Shown piece after piece: positions 1 through 9,392 of a stretch of 51,110 bases of DNA. The position numbers and the translations under genes were made by a program. The notes below the pieces were generated by a model. That model worked only from the letters and a program-made list of their open reading frames with translations, had not been told where the DNA came from and ran no database searches. This DNA comes from Pararhodospirillum photometricum DSM 122. Lineage in GTDB: Bacteria > Pseudomonadota > Alphaproteobacteria > Rhodospirillales > Rhodospirillaceae. The stretch covers positions 2,453,379 to 2,504,488 of the forward strand of contig NC_017059.1 of assembly GCF_000284415.1 (NCBI RefSeq), read 5' to 3'. The first letter of the stretch is position 1; each line of letters begins with the position of its first letter.

Positions 1-158
1 CCCTGATTGCTCTGGCTGGCTGTCATGTTGGCTTGCACGCCGGGCGCAGCGCCAGCGACGTCGGCCGCGCCGCCACCACCGCCGTTGTTGCGGGCATCGT
101 TGGTGTGATCGCGCTGGATGCCGTTTTTGCCCTTTGTGCCAATGCGATAGGGATCTAG
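1..158 (+). CDS. mlaE: MlaE-family ABC transporter permease, C-terminal end (partial)
   Basis: From base 3 an open frame of 51 codons runs into a TAG at 156-158. It reads as the tail of an MlaE/YrbE permease: a small-residue stretch containing VGRAATTAVV, followed by a hydrophobic segment ending ALDAVFALCANAIGI. MlaE is the inner-membrane permease of the Mla-type phospholipid transport complex. The next two genes encode its ATPase and its MCE substrate-binding protein, which supports the call. The gene starts outside the window, so its length and start are unknown. Confidence 0.8.
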   Translation, partial: LIALAGCHVGLHAGRSASDVGRAATTAVVAGIVGVIALDAVFALCANAIGI

Positions 159-162
159 CGTC

Positions 163-996
163 ATGATGTCCTCGTTCGTCGCGCCCACCGTGCCCGCCGC
201 CGCTAAAATTACGGTGAGGGACCTCGCGATCGGCTTCGGGGCCACGGTCATTCAGCACGATGTGTCGTTCGAGGTCCCGACCGGGGCCATTTTTGCGATC
301 ATGGGGGGAAGTGGCTGCGGCAAAAGCACCCTCTTGAAGGCGATGATCGGGCTATTGCGCCCTCAGGCCGGCACCATCCATGTGGGCGACGAAGATTATT
401 GGGCCGCCGATGCTCCGCGCCGCGCCGTTTTGGGGCGTCGCTTTGGCGTTTTGTTCCAAAGTGGCGCCCTTTGGAGCTCGATGACCGTGGCCCAGAACGT
501 TGCCTTGCCTCTCAGTTTACTGACCTCGCTGGATCCGGCCTCGATCAACGCCCTGGTTCACGTCAAACTCTCCTTGGTTGGGTTGGCCGGCGCCGCCGAT
601 GTTCTGCCCGCGGCCCTGAGTGGCGGCATGCGCAAGCGGGCTGGTCTGGCCCGCGCCCTGGCCCTTGATCCCGAGGTTTTGTTTTTCGACGAACCCTCGG
701 CCGGACTGGATCCGATCACCGCGCGGCGTTTGGACGATCTGATTTTGGAGGTGCGCGACGGGTTCGGCACAACCATTGTGCTGGTCAGCCATGAGTTGCC
801 CAGTCTGTTCGGCATTTGCGACAACGGCGTGTTTTTGGATGCCGACACCAAGACGGTCCTAGCTCACGGAGCGCCGACGCTCTTGCGCGATACCTGCGCG
901 CATCCAACGGTCCATGCCTTCATGACCCGATCCCGACCGTCTGGCGCCCCTGGGGGGCCAGGGGCGGGACCGGGGGAGTCCCGCCGTGGCGTCTAA
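163..996 (+). CDS. mlaF: MlaF-like ABC transporter ATP-binding protein
   Basis: A 277-aa ABC ATPase of the Mla phospholipid transporter, which energises lipid movement between inner and outer membrane. The Walker A is GGSGCGKST (Lys54), the signature is LSGGMRKRAGLARAL and the Walker B is VLFFDEPSAGLDP, followed by a switch His in VLVSHEL. The LSGGMRKR form is typical of MlaF-type ATPases. Two ATGs stand in tandem (163 and 166), only 4 bp after the permease stop, so the genes are probably translated together. The C-terminal 20 or so residues are Gly/Pro/Ala-rich and overlap the start of the MCE gene. Confidence 0.92.
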   Translation: MMSSFVAPTVPAAAKITVRDLAIGFGATVIQHDVSFEVPTGAIFAIMGGSGCGKSTLLKAMIGLLRPQAGTIHVGDEDYWAADAPRRAVLGRRFGVLFQSGALWSSMTVAQNVALPLSLLTSLDPASINALVHVKLSLVGLAGAADVLPAALSGGMRKRAGLARALALDPEVLFFDEPSAGLDPITARRLDDLILEVRDGFGTTIVLVSHELPSLFGICDNGVFLDADTKTVLAHGAPTLLRDTCAHPTVHAFMTRSRPSGAPGGPGAGPGESRRGV

Positions 997-1897
997 CCCC
1001 ACCGTTGTTGGTGTTTTTATCCTGGGCGCCCTGGGCCTGGGGGCCGGCGCCTTGGTGCTGTTCGGCGGCACAACCTGGTTCACCCCGGTGGTCCACGCGG
1101 TGGTTCATTTCCAGGGCTCGGTGGCCAACCTGGGGGTTGGGGCGCCGGTTACGTTTCGCGGGGTTCAGGTGGGCACGGTCACCGCCATCAGCATTACCTT
1201 GAATACCGACACCCTGGTCGCACGCATCCCGGTGTTTCTTGATCTCGATCCCTCGTTGATCGTCCTGGATCGCAAGGGGAGCGCGCCCGACGAGGCCCGG
1301 TTCGACGAACTGCTCAAGGCAGGGTTGCATGCCCAGCTTAATATGCAAAGCCTGATCACGGGACGGCTGCGTATCGATCTCGACATCAAGCCCGGGGTCA
1401 CGGGAACCGTGCTGGGCGAGGCGCAGGACCGCCCGGAAATTCCCTCGATCCCTTCCACGCTTCAGACCATCGAAAGTGCCATCACCGACCTGCCCTTGAA
1501 GGAAATGGTGGAAAACACCCGCCAGACCCTGATCGCTCTCCAGCGCATCGCCGAGATCTTGCCTCGTGAGATCGGCCCCCTGGCCGACAGCATCAAGCAA
1601 ACCTCCGATGCGGCCCGGGTTACTCTCGCCGCCATCGACCATCTGGCGGTCACCAGCGAGCATCAGCTCGCGGGGGTTGGTGATCATCTCGGACGTGTTC
1701 TGGAGACCTCAGAGCGCACGCTCACCCAGGCTGGTGCCCTGGTGGGATCGATCAACGCCATGACCAACGCCGAGTCGTCGATGCGGGCCGGGTTAGAGGC
1801 CACGGTCCGCGATCTGGCCGCCAGCGCGAGTGCCCTGCGCGGCTTTGCTCATACGCTGGAACGCGATCCCAGCGCGTTGATCGGGGGGCGGCCATGA
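986..1897 (+). CDS. mlaD: MlaD-like MCE domain protein
   Basis: A 303-aa protein with one N-terminal membrane anchor (about residues 7-28) and one MCE domain (about 37-115, with LGVGAPVTFRGVQVGTV). A long, mostly helical C-terminal region follows. MCE proteins anchor in the inner membrane, face the periplasm and carry lipid in ABC-type lipid transport. The start is GTG at 986, overlapping mlaF by 11 bp, with a GGGGGAG ribosome site 7 bp upstream. It is longer than E. coli MlaD (about 180 aa) and closer to the PqiB-like or alphaproteobacterial MCE proteins that work with an auxiliary lipoprotein; the next gene is such a lipoprotein. Confidence 0.88.
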   Translation: MASNPTVVGVFILGALGLGAGALVLFGGTTWFTPVVHAVVHFQGSVANLGVGAPVTFRGVQVGTVTAISITLNTDTLVARIPVFLDLDPSLIVLDRKGSAPDEARFDELLKAGLHAQLNMQSLITGRLRIDLDIKPGVTGTVLGEAQDRPEIPSIPSTLQTIESAITDLPLKEMVENTRQTLIALQRIAEILPREIGPLADSIKQTSDAARVTLAAIDHLAVTSEHQLAGVGDHLGRVLETSERTLTQAGALVGSINAMTNAESSMRAGLEATVRDLAASASALRGFAHTLERDPSALIGGRP

Positions 1898-2493
1898 GGC
1901 GGGGGAGGGGACGGGCCTTGGTGCTGGCGCTGGCGCTGGCCAGTCTTTGTGGATGCACGCGCCAGCCCGCCCCGCGTCTTTTTATTCTCGCTCCGGCGAC
2001 CCTCGGCCCCGCCAGCGTGATTTCGGCGCAAAACGGAGCGCCGCTCGTCTCTTTGATGCCTGTGAGGGTGCCCGATTACCTGGATTCCACCGATATTCTG
2101 CGCCGTACCGGTCCCAACGAACTGACCCCGAGCCCTGACGGTCGATGGGGTGAACGCTTGTCCTCGGGTCTGACCGACGCCCTGGCCTCGGCCCTGTTGC
2201 CCCACCTGCCGGGGCAGGTTCTGACCACCCAGCCCGCCCCCCAGGCCGCCCGGCGCTTGAGCCTTGTGATCGAAACGCTGGAGATCGGGCGCGACAGTTG
2301 CTGGGTGATCGCGCAGTGGGAAGATCGTCGCTTGGGGTCACGCGAGACGACCCGGCGGGGACGCGGCGTGTTCGTCGAGTCCACCGGAGCCCAGAGTGAT
2401 GATTCCGCCGTGGCCGCCGCCTTGGGTCTGATCATCGAACGCCTCGCCCGGTCGATGGTCGAGACTGAAAGCCCGGACATCCGCGATCCATAA
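1894..2493 (+). CDS. ABC-type transport auxiliary lipoprotein (PqiC-like)
   Basis: A 199-aa predicted lipoprotein. A short Arg-rich N-terminus is followed by a hydrophobic stretch and the lipobox-like LCGC (Cys21). The body resembles PqiC/ABC-auxiliary lipoproteins: an early FIL strand, a SLMPVRVPDYLDS stretch, and a C-terminal helix. Such proteins sit at the outer membrane and complete MCE-based lipid pathways. ATG at 1894 overlaps the mlaD stop (ATGA), so the permease, ATPase, MCE protein and lipoprotein form one operon. Confidence 0.82.
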   Translation: MRRGRGRALVLALALASLCGCTRQPAPRLFILAPATLGPASVISAQNGAPLVSLMPVRVPDYLDSTDILRRTGPNELTPSPDGRWGERLSSGLTDALASALLPHLPGQVLTTQPAPQAARRLSLVIETLEIGRDSCWVIAQWEDRRLGSRETTRRGRGVFVESTGAQSDDSAVAAALGLIIERLARSMVETESPDIRDP

Positions 2494-2752
2494 CGTGTCC
2501 CCTGGGGGCAGTGGGTTAACAGAGGCAGCCCAGAAACTTCGGGCACGGTGTTCAGCGATCGTCCAGCGGCGGGTTCCCCTCCCTTGGGGGCGAGAGGTCC
2601 GCCAAGCGGTTTCACACGACCGAAGGGCCCCCCTTCTTGGATCCCCTTGATTCCCCAAGAGAGCTTGAGGAGTGCGAAAAGAAGGGTTGCCTTCCTGTCA
2701 AGCGGGGATCACCCTCGTGGAAGGAGAAAAAAACAAATAGGCGCCGCAAAAG
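2494..2752. other. Intergenic region before the ketosynthase gene
   Basis: There is no gene here. A GGAAGGAG purine run at about 2721-2728 lies some 25 bp before the ketosynthase ATG, too far for a normal ribosome site, so that start is weakly supported. I see no clear terminator for the lipid-transport operon and no convincing promoter. Confidence 0.4.
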
Positions 2753-4171
2753 ATGTCTCGTGTTGCCATCATTGGGGCTCAAGGCAGGTTCCCAGGCGGA
2801 GCGCCGGAGCCGGAGGCCTTTTTCCAACAGTTGATGGCCGGGGCGTGTTGGGCGGGGCCGGTGCCCCCGGAGCGCTGGTCGGCGGCGCGCTTTCAGGCGA
2901 CCGAGAAGGCGGCCGGCAAGATGGTGGTCGAGGGCGGCTCTTTCCTGGATCCCGACGTCCAGGGGTTCGATCCAGACGTGTTCGGGCTGGCCCCCGAGGA
3001 AACCGCCTGTCTTGACCCGCAGCAGCGCCTTCTCCTGGAGGTGGCCTGGGAGGCGCTGGAACGTGCCGCCCTGGATCCCGCCGCCCTGGCTGGTCGGCCG
3101 GTCGGGGTTTATGTCGGGGGGTTCACCACCGATCACTTGCTCAATCAGTTCGCTGCCCCGGCCCGGGGGGGGCTGGGGCGGTTTTCGGCCGTGGGCTCGA
3201 CCCTGACCATGCTGGCCAACCGGCTGTCCCATGTGTTTGACCTGCGCGGCCCCAGCCTGACCGTCGATACCGCCTGTGCCTCTAGCTTGAGCGCCCTGGC
3301 CCTGGCGGTGCGTGACCTGGAGGCCGGGGCGTGTTCCCTGGCGCTGGTCGGTGGGGCCTCGGTGATGCTGCGCCCCGAGTATCCTCTGGCGATGGCCGCT
3401 GCCGGTCTGCTGGCCCGCGACGGTCGCTGCAAGCCGTTTTCCGTTCGCGCCGATGGCTATGGCCGGGGGGAGGGCGCGGCGGTGCTGGTGCTCAAGCCGG
3501 TGGCCCAGGCAAGCGCCGACGGGGATCGGGTGTGGGCGGTGATCGAAGGGGTGGGGCAGGGCCACGGCGGGCGCACGGCGGGGATTGCCTTGCCGCACGG
3601 AGCGGCGCAGCAAGAGGTCATGGCCCGGGTTCTGGCCGCCACCGGCCTGGATCCCAGCGACATCGGCTATGTCGAGGCCCATGGGACCGGCACCGAGCGC
3701 GGTGATGCGGTCGAGGCGGCGGCGATTGGCGCCGTCTATGGCCGAGGGCGCGCTTCTGCCCTGCCCATAGGGTCCGTGAAAGCCAACATTGGGCATCTGG
3801 AGGCGGCGGCGGGGGTGGCCGGGGTGATCAAGGCCCTGGGGATCCTTCAGGCCCGGTGCCTGCCGCCTCACCGGCTGGAAGGGGCGCCCAGCCCGGCCAT
3901 TCCCTTTGCCGCCCTGGGCCTGCGGCTGGCCCGGGCCGGGGAGCCCCTGGGGGCGAGCCGGGTGGCGGTCAATGCCTTTGGTTATGGCGGGAGTCTGGTC
4001 CATGTGATCTTGGGGCCGGGGCCGCCGGACAGCGGCACGGCGCTCGGCGCGGCTCCCTTGGGAGAGGTTCTGGCGGGGGAGGTCCTGGTGCCGCTGGGGG
4101 CGCCTTCCGCGCCAGCCTTGGCCGAGGGGTGCGAGCGGCTGGCGAGGGCGAGCACGCCGCCGATCCGGTAG
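2753..4171 (+). pseudogene. Type I polyketide synthase ketosynthase domain, truncated after the KS
   Basis: The 472-codon frame is a full beta-ketoacyl synthase domain of the modular PKS type. It starts MSRVAIIGAQGRFPGG, has catalytic Cys175 in DTACASS, His310 in EAHGTGT and His348 in KANIGHLE, and ends with [14 protein letters not shown]. It would catalyse decarboxylative Claisen condensation on an acyl chain. After the KS only about 40 linker residues remain before the frame runs into gpmI sequence in another frame and stops at 4171. The acyltransferase, carrier and other domains expected next are missing. It may still fold, but it is unlikely to work as a complete PKS. The junction lies near 4130-4145. 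Confidence 0.82.
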
Positions 4172-5064
4172 CGGCCATCACCGGGTTTTATGCCACGCAC
4201 GACAAGGGCGATGAGTTCGTGCTGCCCACGGTGATTGCCGACTACGCCGGCATGAAGGACGGCGACGGGGTGCTGTTTGCCAACTTCCGCGCCGACCGGG
4301 CCCGCGAGTTGACCCGGGCCTTGCTGGAGCCGGGCTTTGACGCCTTTCCCCGGCAGAGCCCGGCCTTGGTGCGGGGTCTGGCCCTGACCGAGTACTCCCG
4401 CGAGCACAACGCCTTCATGGACGTGATGTTTCCGCCCGAGGCGCTGACCAACATCCTGGGCGAGGTTCTCTCGCGGGCCGGGCTGACCCAGTTGCGTCTG
4501 GCCGAGACCGAGAAATATGCCCACGTCACGTTTTTCTTTAACGGCGGCGAGGAGCGGGCCTTCCCGGGCGAGGAACGGATCTTGGTGCCCAGCCCCCGGG
4601 TGGCGACCTATGATCTCCAGCCCGAGATGTCGGCGCCCGAGGTGACGACCCAACTGGTGACGGCCATCGAGAGCGGACGCTTCGACGTGATCATCGTCAA
4701 CTACGCCAACGGCGACATGGTGGGGCACACCGGCATCTTGGAGGCAGCCATGCGCGCGGTGAGCACGGTGGACGCCGGGCTGGGGCGGGTGGTCGAGGCG
4801 GTGAAGGCGGCCGGCGGCACCATGCTGGTCACCGCCGACCACGGCAACGCCGAGATGATGCGCGACCCAGTGACCGGCGAGCCCCACACCGCTCACACGG
4901 TCGGCAAGGTGGACCTGCTGCTGGTCAACGGTCCGGCCGGGGCCACTTTGGCCGAGGGCCGGCTGGCCGACATTGCCCCCACCCTGCTGGCTCTTCTGGG
5001 TCTGCCTCAGCCGGCCGAGATGACGGGCCGGTCCTTGTTGGGAGGACATCCTGTTGGGGGGTGA
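4135..5064 (+). pseudogene. gpmI: 2,3-bisphosphoglycerate-independent phosphoglycerate mutase, 5'-truncated
   Basis: From the [13 protein letters not shown] stretch to the TGA at 5062-5064 this is the C-terminal roughly 308 residues of GpmI (normally about 510 aa). Conserved phosphatase-fold motifs are [24 protein letters not shown] and [10 protein letters not shown], which hold metal ligands. The first 200 or so residues, with the DGxG metal site and the phosphorylated serine, are replaced by ketosynthase sequence in another frame, and no start codon with a ribosome site is evident. It cannot be active as phosphoglycerate mutase. Unless another copy or a GpmA exists elsewhere, glycolysis would be affected, which makes misassembly a serious alternative. 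Confidence 0.85.
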
Positions 5065-6400
5065 GCGCGCCTTTTCCCGGCCTGGATCCTGGTGGCGGAC
5101 CCCGGCCTTGCTGGCCGGCCTTGCGCTGGCGGGAGCGGCCGGGAATGGCGCGCGGGCGGCGGAGCCGTCGCCCACCGATTTGCAGGCGGTCGAGCAGGAG
5201 CTGAAACGCGAGGAAGCGGAGCGTGCCCGGCTCGACCGCGAGGCCCAGGCCACCGAGCGCGAGGCCAAGGCTCTGGCCGAGCGTATGGTGGCGGCGGCGC
5301 GGCGCATTCAGGACCAGGAGGAAACCCTCTCGGCCCTGGAAAGCCGGCTGGCCGCCCTGGGCCGCGAGGAAAAAGCCCTGAGCACCGCCTTGTCGCGCCG
5401 CGACGATCAGGTCGTGCGGGTGCTCACGGCGGTGCAGCGTCTCGCATGGCGGCCAACCGAGGCTCTCCTGGTGCAACCGGCCCCCCCGGCCGACACGGTG
5501 CGGGTCGCGATCATGCTGCGCCAGGCGATCCCCCGAATCCGGGACAACGCCCGCACCCTGGCCGGAGAGTTGGTGGCGCTGCACAACATCGATACGGCCA
5601 TTCGCGCCCAGCGGGCCCAGATCCGCGCCACGGGCGACGCCTTGCGGGCCGAGCATGCCGCCCTCCTGACGTTGAGCGAAACCAAGCGGACCCTGGCCCA
5701 AGACCTGCGAGCCAAGGGGCAGGCCGCCGAGGAGCGCATGGGGAGACTGGCACGGGATGCCCAGGACCTGCGCGACCTGCTGGCCCGTCTGGAAGCCGAG
5801 AAAAAAGCCCGCGAGGAAGAAGCGCGCCTGCAACGAAAGCGCGAAGAAGAGGAGCGTCAGCGCCGTGAGCGCGAGGAGGCCGAGCGCCGGGCCCTGATAG
5901 CCCAGCACCAGAAGCCGCCCTCACCGATCGTGGCGGCTCCCCGCCTGGAGCCCGCCCCCACCATCGAGGAAGTGCCCGATACCGGGTTCGAGCGGGCCCG
6001 GGGCCGCATGCCCTTTCCGGCGCGGGGGCGTTTGGTGGGCGCCTACGGGGAGCGCACCGAGCTTGGTGGCATTGCCAAGGGCCTTCGGATCGCCACGCGC
6101 TCCGGCGCGCAGGTGGTGGCCCCCTATGAGGGCGTCGTCGCCTTCGCCGGGCCTTTTAAGGGCTATGGCAATCTCTTGATCATCGATCACGGCGGAGGAT
6201 ATCATACGCTGCTGGCGGGGCTTGGCCGGATCGACGGAGTGGTGGGGCAACGCCTGACCGCAGGCGAGCCGGTTGGGGTCATGCCGGCCGCGGACGGCAG
6301 CGGGGACACGCCGGCCCTGTATGTGGAGATGCGCCGCAAGGGTCAGCCGATCAATCCTCTCCCCTGGCTTACGGCAAGCAAAGGTAACGCAAGCGGATGA
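5054..6400 (+). CDS. EnvC-like murein hydrolase activator (degenerate M23/LytM)
   Basis: A 448-aa exported protein: a signal peptide ending near the alanines before EPSPTD, a long coiled coil (about 40-300, ending in a Glu/Arg-rich run), then a C-terminal LytM-fold domain (about 325-440). The first zinc motif (HxxxD) reads GIAKGLRI, so the catalytic metal site looks lost. That is the mark of EnvC-type activators, which switch on amidases at the septum instead of cutting peptidoglycan themselves. The likely start is TTG at 5054, with GGAGGA 7 bp upstream, overlapping the gpmI stop. It is coupled to the protease gene that follows. Confidence 0.85.
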   Translation: MGGERAFSRPGSWWRTPALLAGLALAGAAGNGARAAEPSPTDLQAVEQELKREEAERARLDREAQATEREAKALAERMVAAARRIQDQEETLSALESRLAALGREEKALSTALSRRDDQVVRVLTAVQRLAWRPTEALLVQPAPPADTVRVAIMLRQAIPRIRDNARTLAGELVALHNIDTAIRAQRAQIRATGDALRAEHAALLTLSETKRTLAQDLRAKGQAAEERMGRLARDAQDLRDLLARLEAEKKAREEEARLQRKREEEERQRREREEAERRALIAQHQKPPSPIVAAPRLEPAPTIEEVPDTGFERARGRMPFPARGRLVGAYGERTELGGIAKGLRIATRSGAQVVAPYEGVVAFAGPFKGYGNLLIIDHGGGYHTLLAGLGRIDGVVGQRLTAGEPVGVMPAADGSGDTPALYVEMRRKGQPINPLPWLTASKGNASG

Positions 6401-7722
6401 CCTTTAAGAAATGGATCATGGCCGGGACCATCGCCGGCTCGGCGTTCACGGCGGGTTTCATGTCCGGGGGGAGCTGGGCCGAAGCGCGTGGCGGACGCAC
6501 TTATGAACTCCTCGACTTGTTCGCTGACGTCTTTGAACGAGTCAAGCGCGACTACGTCGAGGAAGTGGCCGACGAGCCACTGATCGAGGCGGCCCTTAAC
6601 GGCATGCTGACCTCCCTTGATCCTCACTCGGGCTACCTCAACGCGCAATCCTTCGAGGACATGCAGGTCCAGACCAAGGGCGAGTTCGGCGGCCTTGGGA
6701 TTGAAGTGACCATGGAAGAGGGGCTCGTCAAGGTCGTCTCGCCGATCGACGAAACCCCGGCCGCCCGGGCCGGCCTCCAGCCCGGCGATCTGATCACCCA
6801 TCTCGACGGCACCAGCGTCATGGGCATGGCCCTGCCCGAGGCCGTGGAGAAGATGCGCGGCCGCGTGGGCACCGACATCCGCCTGTCGATCCGTCGCGGC
6901 AACCAGAAGCCCTTCGATGTCACCCTGACCCGCGCTGTCGTCACCATCAAGTCGGTGCGCTCCCGCCTGGAGGGGGATATCGGCTATATCCGCATCACCA
7001 CGTTCAGCGAAAAGACCGACGACGGCCTGATCGACGCCATGAAGAGCCTGAAGAAGGAAGCCAAGGGCTCCCTCAAGGGCTATGTCCTTGACCTGCGCAA
7101 CAACCCGGGCGGCTTGCTCGAACAGGCGATCGCGGTGGCGGACACCTTCCTCGATGCTGGCGAGATCGTCTCGACCCGCTCGCGCGACCCCAAGGACACC
7201 CAGCGCTTCAATGCCCGCTCCGGCGATCTGGCCGATGGCCTGCCCATGATCGTGCTGATCAACGGCGGCTCGGCCTCGGCGAGCGAAATCGTCGCCGGCG
7301 CCCTCCAGGATCATCATCGCGCCCGAGTGCTGGGCACCCAGTCCTTTGGCAAGGGCTCGGTCCAGACCATCATGCCGCTGCCCGGCCACGGGGCCATGCG
7401 CCTGACCACGGCGCGCTACTACACTCCCTCGGGACGCTCGATCCAGGCGGTGGGCATTCAGCCCGACCTCCAGGTGGAACAGCCCGGGGTCAGCGCGCCG
7501 GCGCGCGGCGAGGCCTCCTTGCCGCACGCCCTCGACAACGACACCCTCGACCGCCTGCCGCCGACCAGCAAGCCCAAGAGCAGTGACCCCCAGGCCCCTC
7601 AGGAGAACGCCCCGGAACAGCCCGCGGGCAAGGACGGCGCGCCGGCAACCGACGTTCAGCTCAACCGGGCCCTGGAACTGCTGCGCGGCGGCGACGCCGG
7701 CAATCCGGCCACCCCGAAGTAA
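6397..7722 (+). CDS. ctpA: Carboxyl-terminal processing peptidase (S41 family)
   Basis: A 441-aa periplasmic serine protease. An N-terminal signal/anchor is followed by a helical segment (YVEEVADEPLIEAALNGML), a PDZ domain (about 95-175) and the S41 core, with catalytic Ser in NGGSASASEIVAGAL and Lys in GTQSFGKGSVQT. The C-terminal tail is Pro/Ala-rich and low in complexity. It overlaps the EnvC-like gene by 4 bp (ATGA). The gpmI-envC-ctpA order is common in alphaproteobacteria. CtpA-type proteases process or degrade periplasmic and cell-wall-associated proteins. Confidence 0.93.
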   Translation: MTFKKWIMAGTIAGSAFTAGFMSGGSWAEARGGRTYELLDLFADVFERVKRDYVEEVADEPLIEAALNGMLTSLDPHSGYLNAQSFEDMQVQTKGEFGGLGIEVTMEEGLVKVVSPIDETPAARAGLQPGDLITHLDGTSVMGMALPEAVEKMRGRVGTDIRLSIRRGNQKPFDVTLTRAVVTIKSVRSRLEGDIGYIRITTFSEKTDDGLIDAMKSLKKEAKGSLKGYVLDLRNNPGGLLEQAIAVADTFLDAGEIVSTRSRDPKDTQRFNARSGDLADGLPMIVLINGGSASASEIVAGALQDHHRARVLGTQSFGKGSVQTIMPLPGHGAMRLTTARYYTPSGRSIQAVGIQPDLQVEQPGVSAPARGEASLPHALDNDTLDRLPPTSKPKSSDPQAPQENAPEQPAGKDGAPATDVQLNRALELLRGGDAGNPATPK

Positions 7723-7756
7723 GGAAAGGGGAGGTCATCGTGCGGGGAGCAAAGCC

Positions 7757-8130
7757 GTGGTAAAAAGTCCCTCCCGACCCAAGAGAGGGGCGGCCCCGGC
7801 TGCCCTGGATGACGACGACGACCTCGCCTTCGATCTGGCGACGCCCTCCGGGCGCGGTGGCGATCTGGATGAAGATCTGGTCGCCCCACCGCGCGCCGGT
7901 CGGGGCCGTCGGGCCGCTTTCGACGATGACGACGACGATTTTGCTCCCGGCCGGGCCGGCGTCTCCTCCAATCTGGTGCTGGCGGGATTGGCGGGCACCA
8001 TGGCGGCCGGTTTGGTGGGCGCGTGGTTCATGGTTGCCGCAGATCCCTCGGCGGCCCCGGATCCCGAACGCCCCCCCCACCGGGATGACCGGCTTGACCC
8101 AGGCCCTGCCCCCTATGGGGGGGGGGCTTG
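7757..8130 (+). pseudogene. N-terminal fragment of a YibQ-type divergent polysaccharide deacetylase
   Basis: A frame starting at GTG 7757, with GGGGAGC 7 bp upstream, encodes a basic start, Asp-rich cytoplasmic stretches (DDDDDLAF, FDDDDDDF) and one membrane span (NLVLAGLAGTMAAGLVGAWF). After about 100 residues it enters Pro/Gly-rich sequence with C8 and G10 homopolymers and no deacetylase domain. The gene that usually follows ctpA here in Rhodospirillales is a divergent polysaccharide deacetylase with such an N-terminal anchor, so I infer that the catalytic domain was lost. The family call rests mainly on position and topology. Confidence 0.5.
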
Positions 8131-8149
8131 GCCCGGGCCGGCGCTGACC

Positions 8150-8296
8150 TTATGTCTCCCCCCTGACCGCGGCCAAAAGCACCTCGGGCTCACCGCCGGG
8201 ATCGACCAGCGCGGCGCGACCCGTGCGTTGACACACCAAAAGGGTGCAATTCTGCTGAAAGGGCGTCACAGGGAGCACACTCACCGACAGGCTCAT
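8150..8296 (-). pseudogene. N-terminal fragment of an MBL-fold hydrolase (glyoxalase II-like)
   Basis: Reading on the minus strand from ATG 8296, 48 residues match the start of YcbL/GloB-type metallo-beta-lactamase-fold hydrolases: MSLSVSVLPVTPFQQNCTLL, then a GRAALVDPGGEPEVLLAAV strand-turn-helix. The zinc-binding HxHxDH motif that should follow is absent, and the frame stops at 8150. Together with the YibQ-type fragment this leaves two convergent genes that both lack their 3' parts, as a single deletion near 8130-8165 would produce. Confidence 0.65.
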
Positions 8297-8653
8297 GGGG
8301 GGCCTCGATCCGACATCACACCACGGGAGCCCCATCCTGCCCGCCTGGCGGCCCAATGACCAGAGGGCAACACAGCCTGATCTCGAGTCGTGCTCCCCCC
8401 TCCAACCCTTGAGACAAAGCGCCGCCGTCCCGTGCAAAGACCACGCGCATCCCCTTACGGATGACCAGGACATTCCTCCGCTCCCCCGCGCTGCAATAAG
8501 GGGCAATGGTTGCCGTGGCGCCGGCCGGCGCCCGTATTACGACGTGCTTGTGTATTTTTTTGCTGAAGCCCCCCAAACCCCTGCGGTATGATAAGAGGGT
8601 GAAAAGGGGGGGGGAGGACACAGGGTCTTCCTCTCGAAAGAAAGGCTGGTCCG
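8297..8653. other. Non-coding stretch upstream of the deoxyribosyltransferase gene
   Basis: No frame here has convincing protein character. A roughly 100-codon minus-strand frame across 8316-8621 is Gly/Arg-rich, matches nothing I recognise and lacks a ribosome site. A GAAAGAAAGG purine stretch just before 8654 may serve the next gene. The G-run near 8608-8615 is the only notable feature. Confidence 0.4.
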
Positions 8654-9232
8654 ATGCGACTCTCGGTCAAAACCGATGCGGGTCAGGGAACGAGCCGGAA
8701 GAGGGTCTACCTTGCAGGCCCCGAGGTGTTCCTTCCCGATCCGGACAGGGTGGCACGGGCGCTCAAGGAACGCTGCGCCGCCCACGGGCTGGAAGGTGTA
8801 TTCCCCCTGGATGCCGGCCTTGCGTTGAATGATCTCACCGCTGCCGGTCAGGCACAGGCGATTTTCAACGCGAATATCGATCTTATTCGCGGATGCGATG
8901 GTGTTATCGCCAACATGACTCCGTTCCGCGGCCCCTCCATGGATGTGGGCACCGCGTTTGAGATGGGCTTTGCCGCCGCCCTTGGCAAACCCGTCATCGG
9001 CTACACCGACGATCTGGGCGAATACGTAGACCGTGTGGTAACGTTCTATCGTGGTCACGTCACCCGAGAGGGCTGCGCTTGGCGCGATCCCGATGGCTTG
9101 ACCATTGAGGACTTTTCCCAGGTGGACAACCTTATGATGTGTGGCGCTGCCCTAGCGATTACACGAGATTTTGACCAAGCCCTGCTCGCTATGCGGGGTG
9201 TCTTTGGCCATTCCCTGGCGTGCGTCGGCTGA
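8654..9232 (+). CDS. Nucleoside 2-deoxyribosyltransferase family protein
   Basis: A 192-aa protein with the two hallmarks of the family: an N-terminal VYLAGPEVF strand-loop and the central DGVIANMTPFRGPSMDVGT stretch followed by AFEMGFAAALGKPVIGY. The conserved Asp and the catalytic Glu of the FEMGFA motif are both present. Members swap or remove bases from deoxyribonucleosides in nucleotide salvage or pool cleaning. It is a single-gene unit, closed by a strong terminator (9290-9333). The start at ATG 8654 is the only good choice; it gives a 16-residue basic tail before the first strand. Confidence 0.88.
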   Translation: MRLSVKTDAGQGTSRKRVYLAGPEVFLPDPDRVARALKERCAAHGLEGVFPLDAGLALNDLTAAGQAQAIFNANIDLIRGCDGVIANMTPFRGPSMDVGTAFEMGFAAALGKPVIGYTDDLGEYVDRVVTFYRGHVTREGCAWRDPDGLTIEDFSQVDNLMMCGAALAITRDFDQALLAMRGVFGHSLACVG

Positions 9233-9289
9233 CCCCTGTGCCCGGGGGCCCCGAGATATTACCTCCGAGCTGACTGAGTGCCAGGCCTC

Positions 9290-9333
9290 CCGGCCGATCG
9301 CGGATACCCCCTCGCGATCGGCCGGTATTTTTT
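9290..9333 (+). terminator. Rho-independent terminator after the deoxyribosyltransferase gene
   Basis: Arms CCGGCCGATCGCG (9290-9302) and CGCGATCGGCCGG (9313-9325) pair perfectly over 13 bp around a 10-nt loop, followed by a T-rich tract (9327-9333). Confidence 0.9.
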
Positions 9334-9357
9334 TGCCCTCTTTCTCACCGCGGGCAC

Positions 9358-9392
9358 AAAAAAAGCCCCGCAAAGCACGAAGCTTGCGGGGC
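9358..9392 (-). terminator. Rho-independent terminator of the candidate sRNA
   Basis: On the minus strand GCCCCGCAAGC pairs with GCAAAGCGGGGC-type sequence (stem 9365-9392, one bulged A), and seven T follow (9364-9358). It faces the deoxyribosyltransferase terminator, so two transcripts converge here. Confidence 0.85.

Noticed and set aside
8316..8621. A 101-codon minus-strand frame before the deoxyribosyltransferase gene
   Set aside because: No ribosome site, odd composition, no recognised motif, and it would run across a poly-G stretch.
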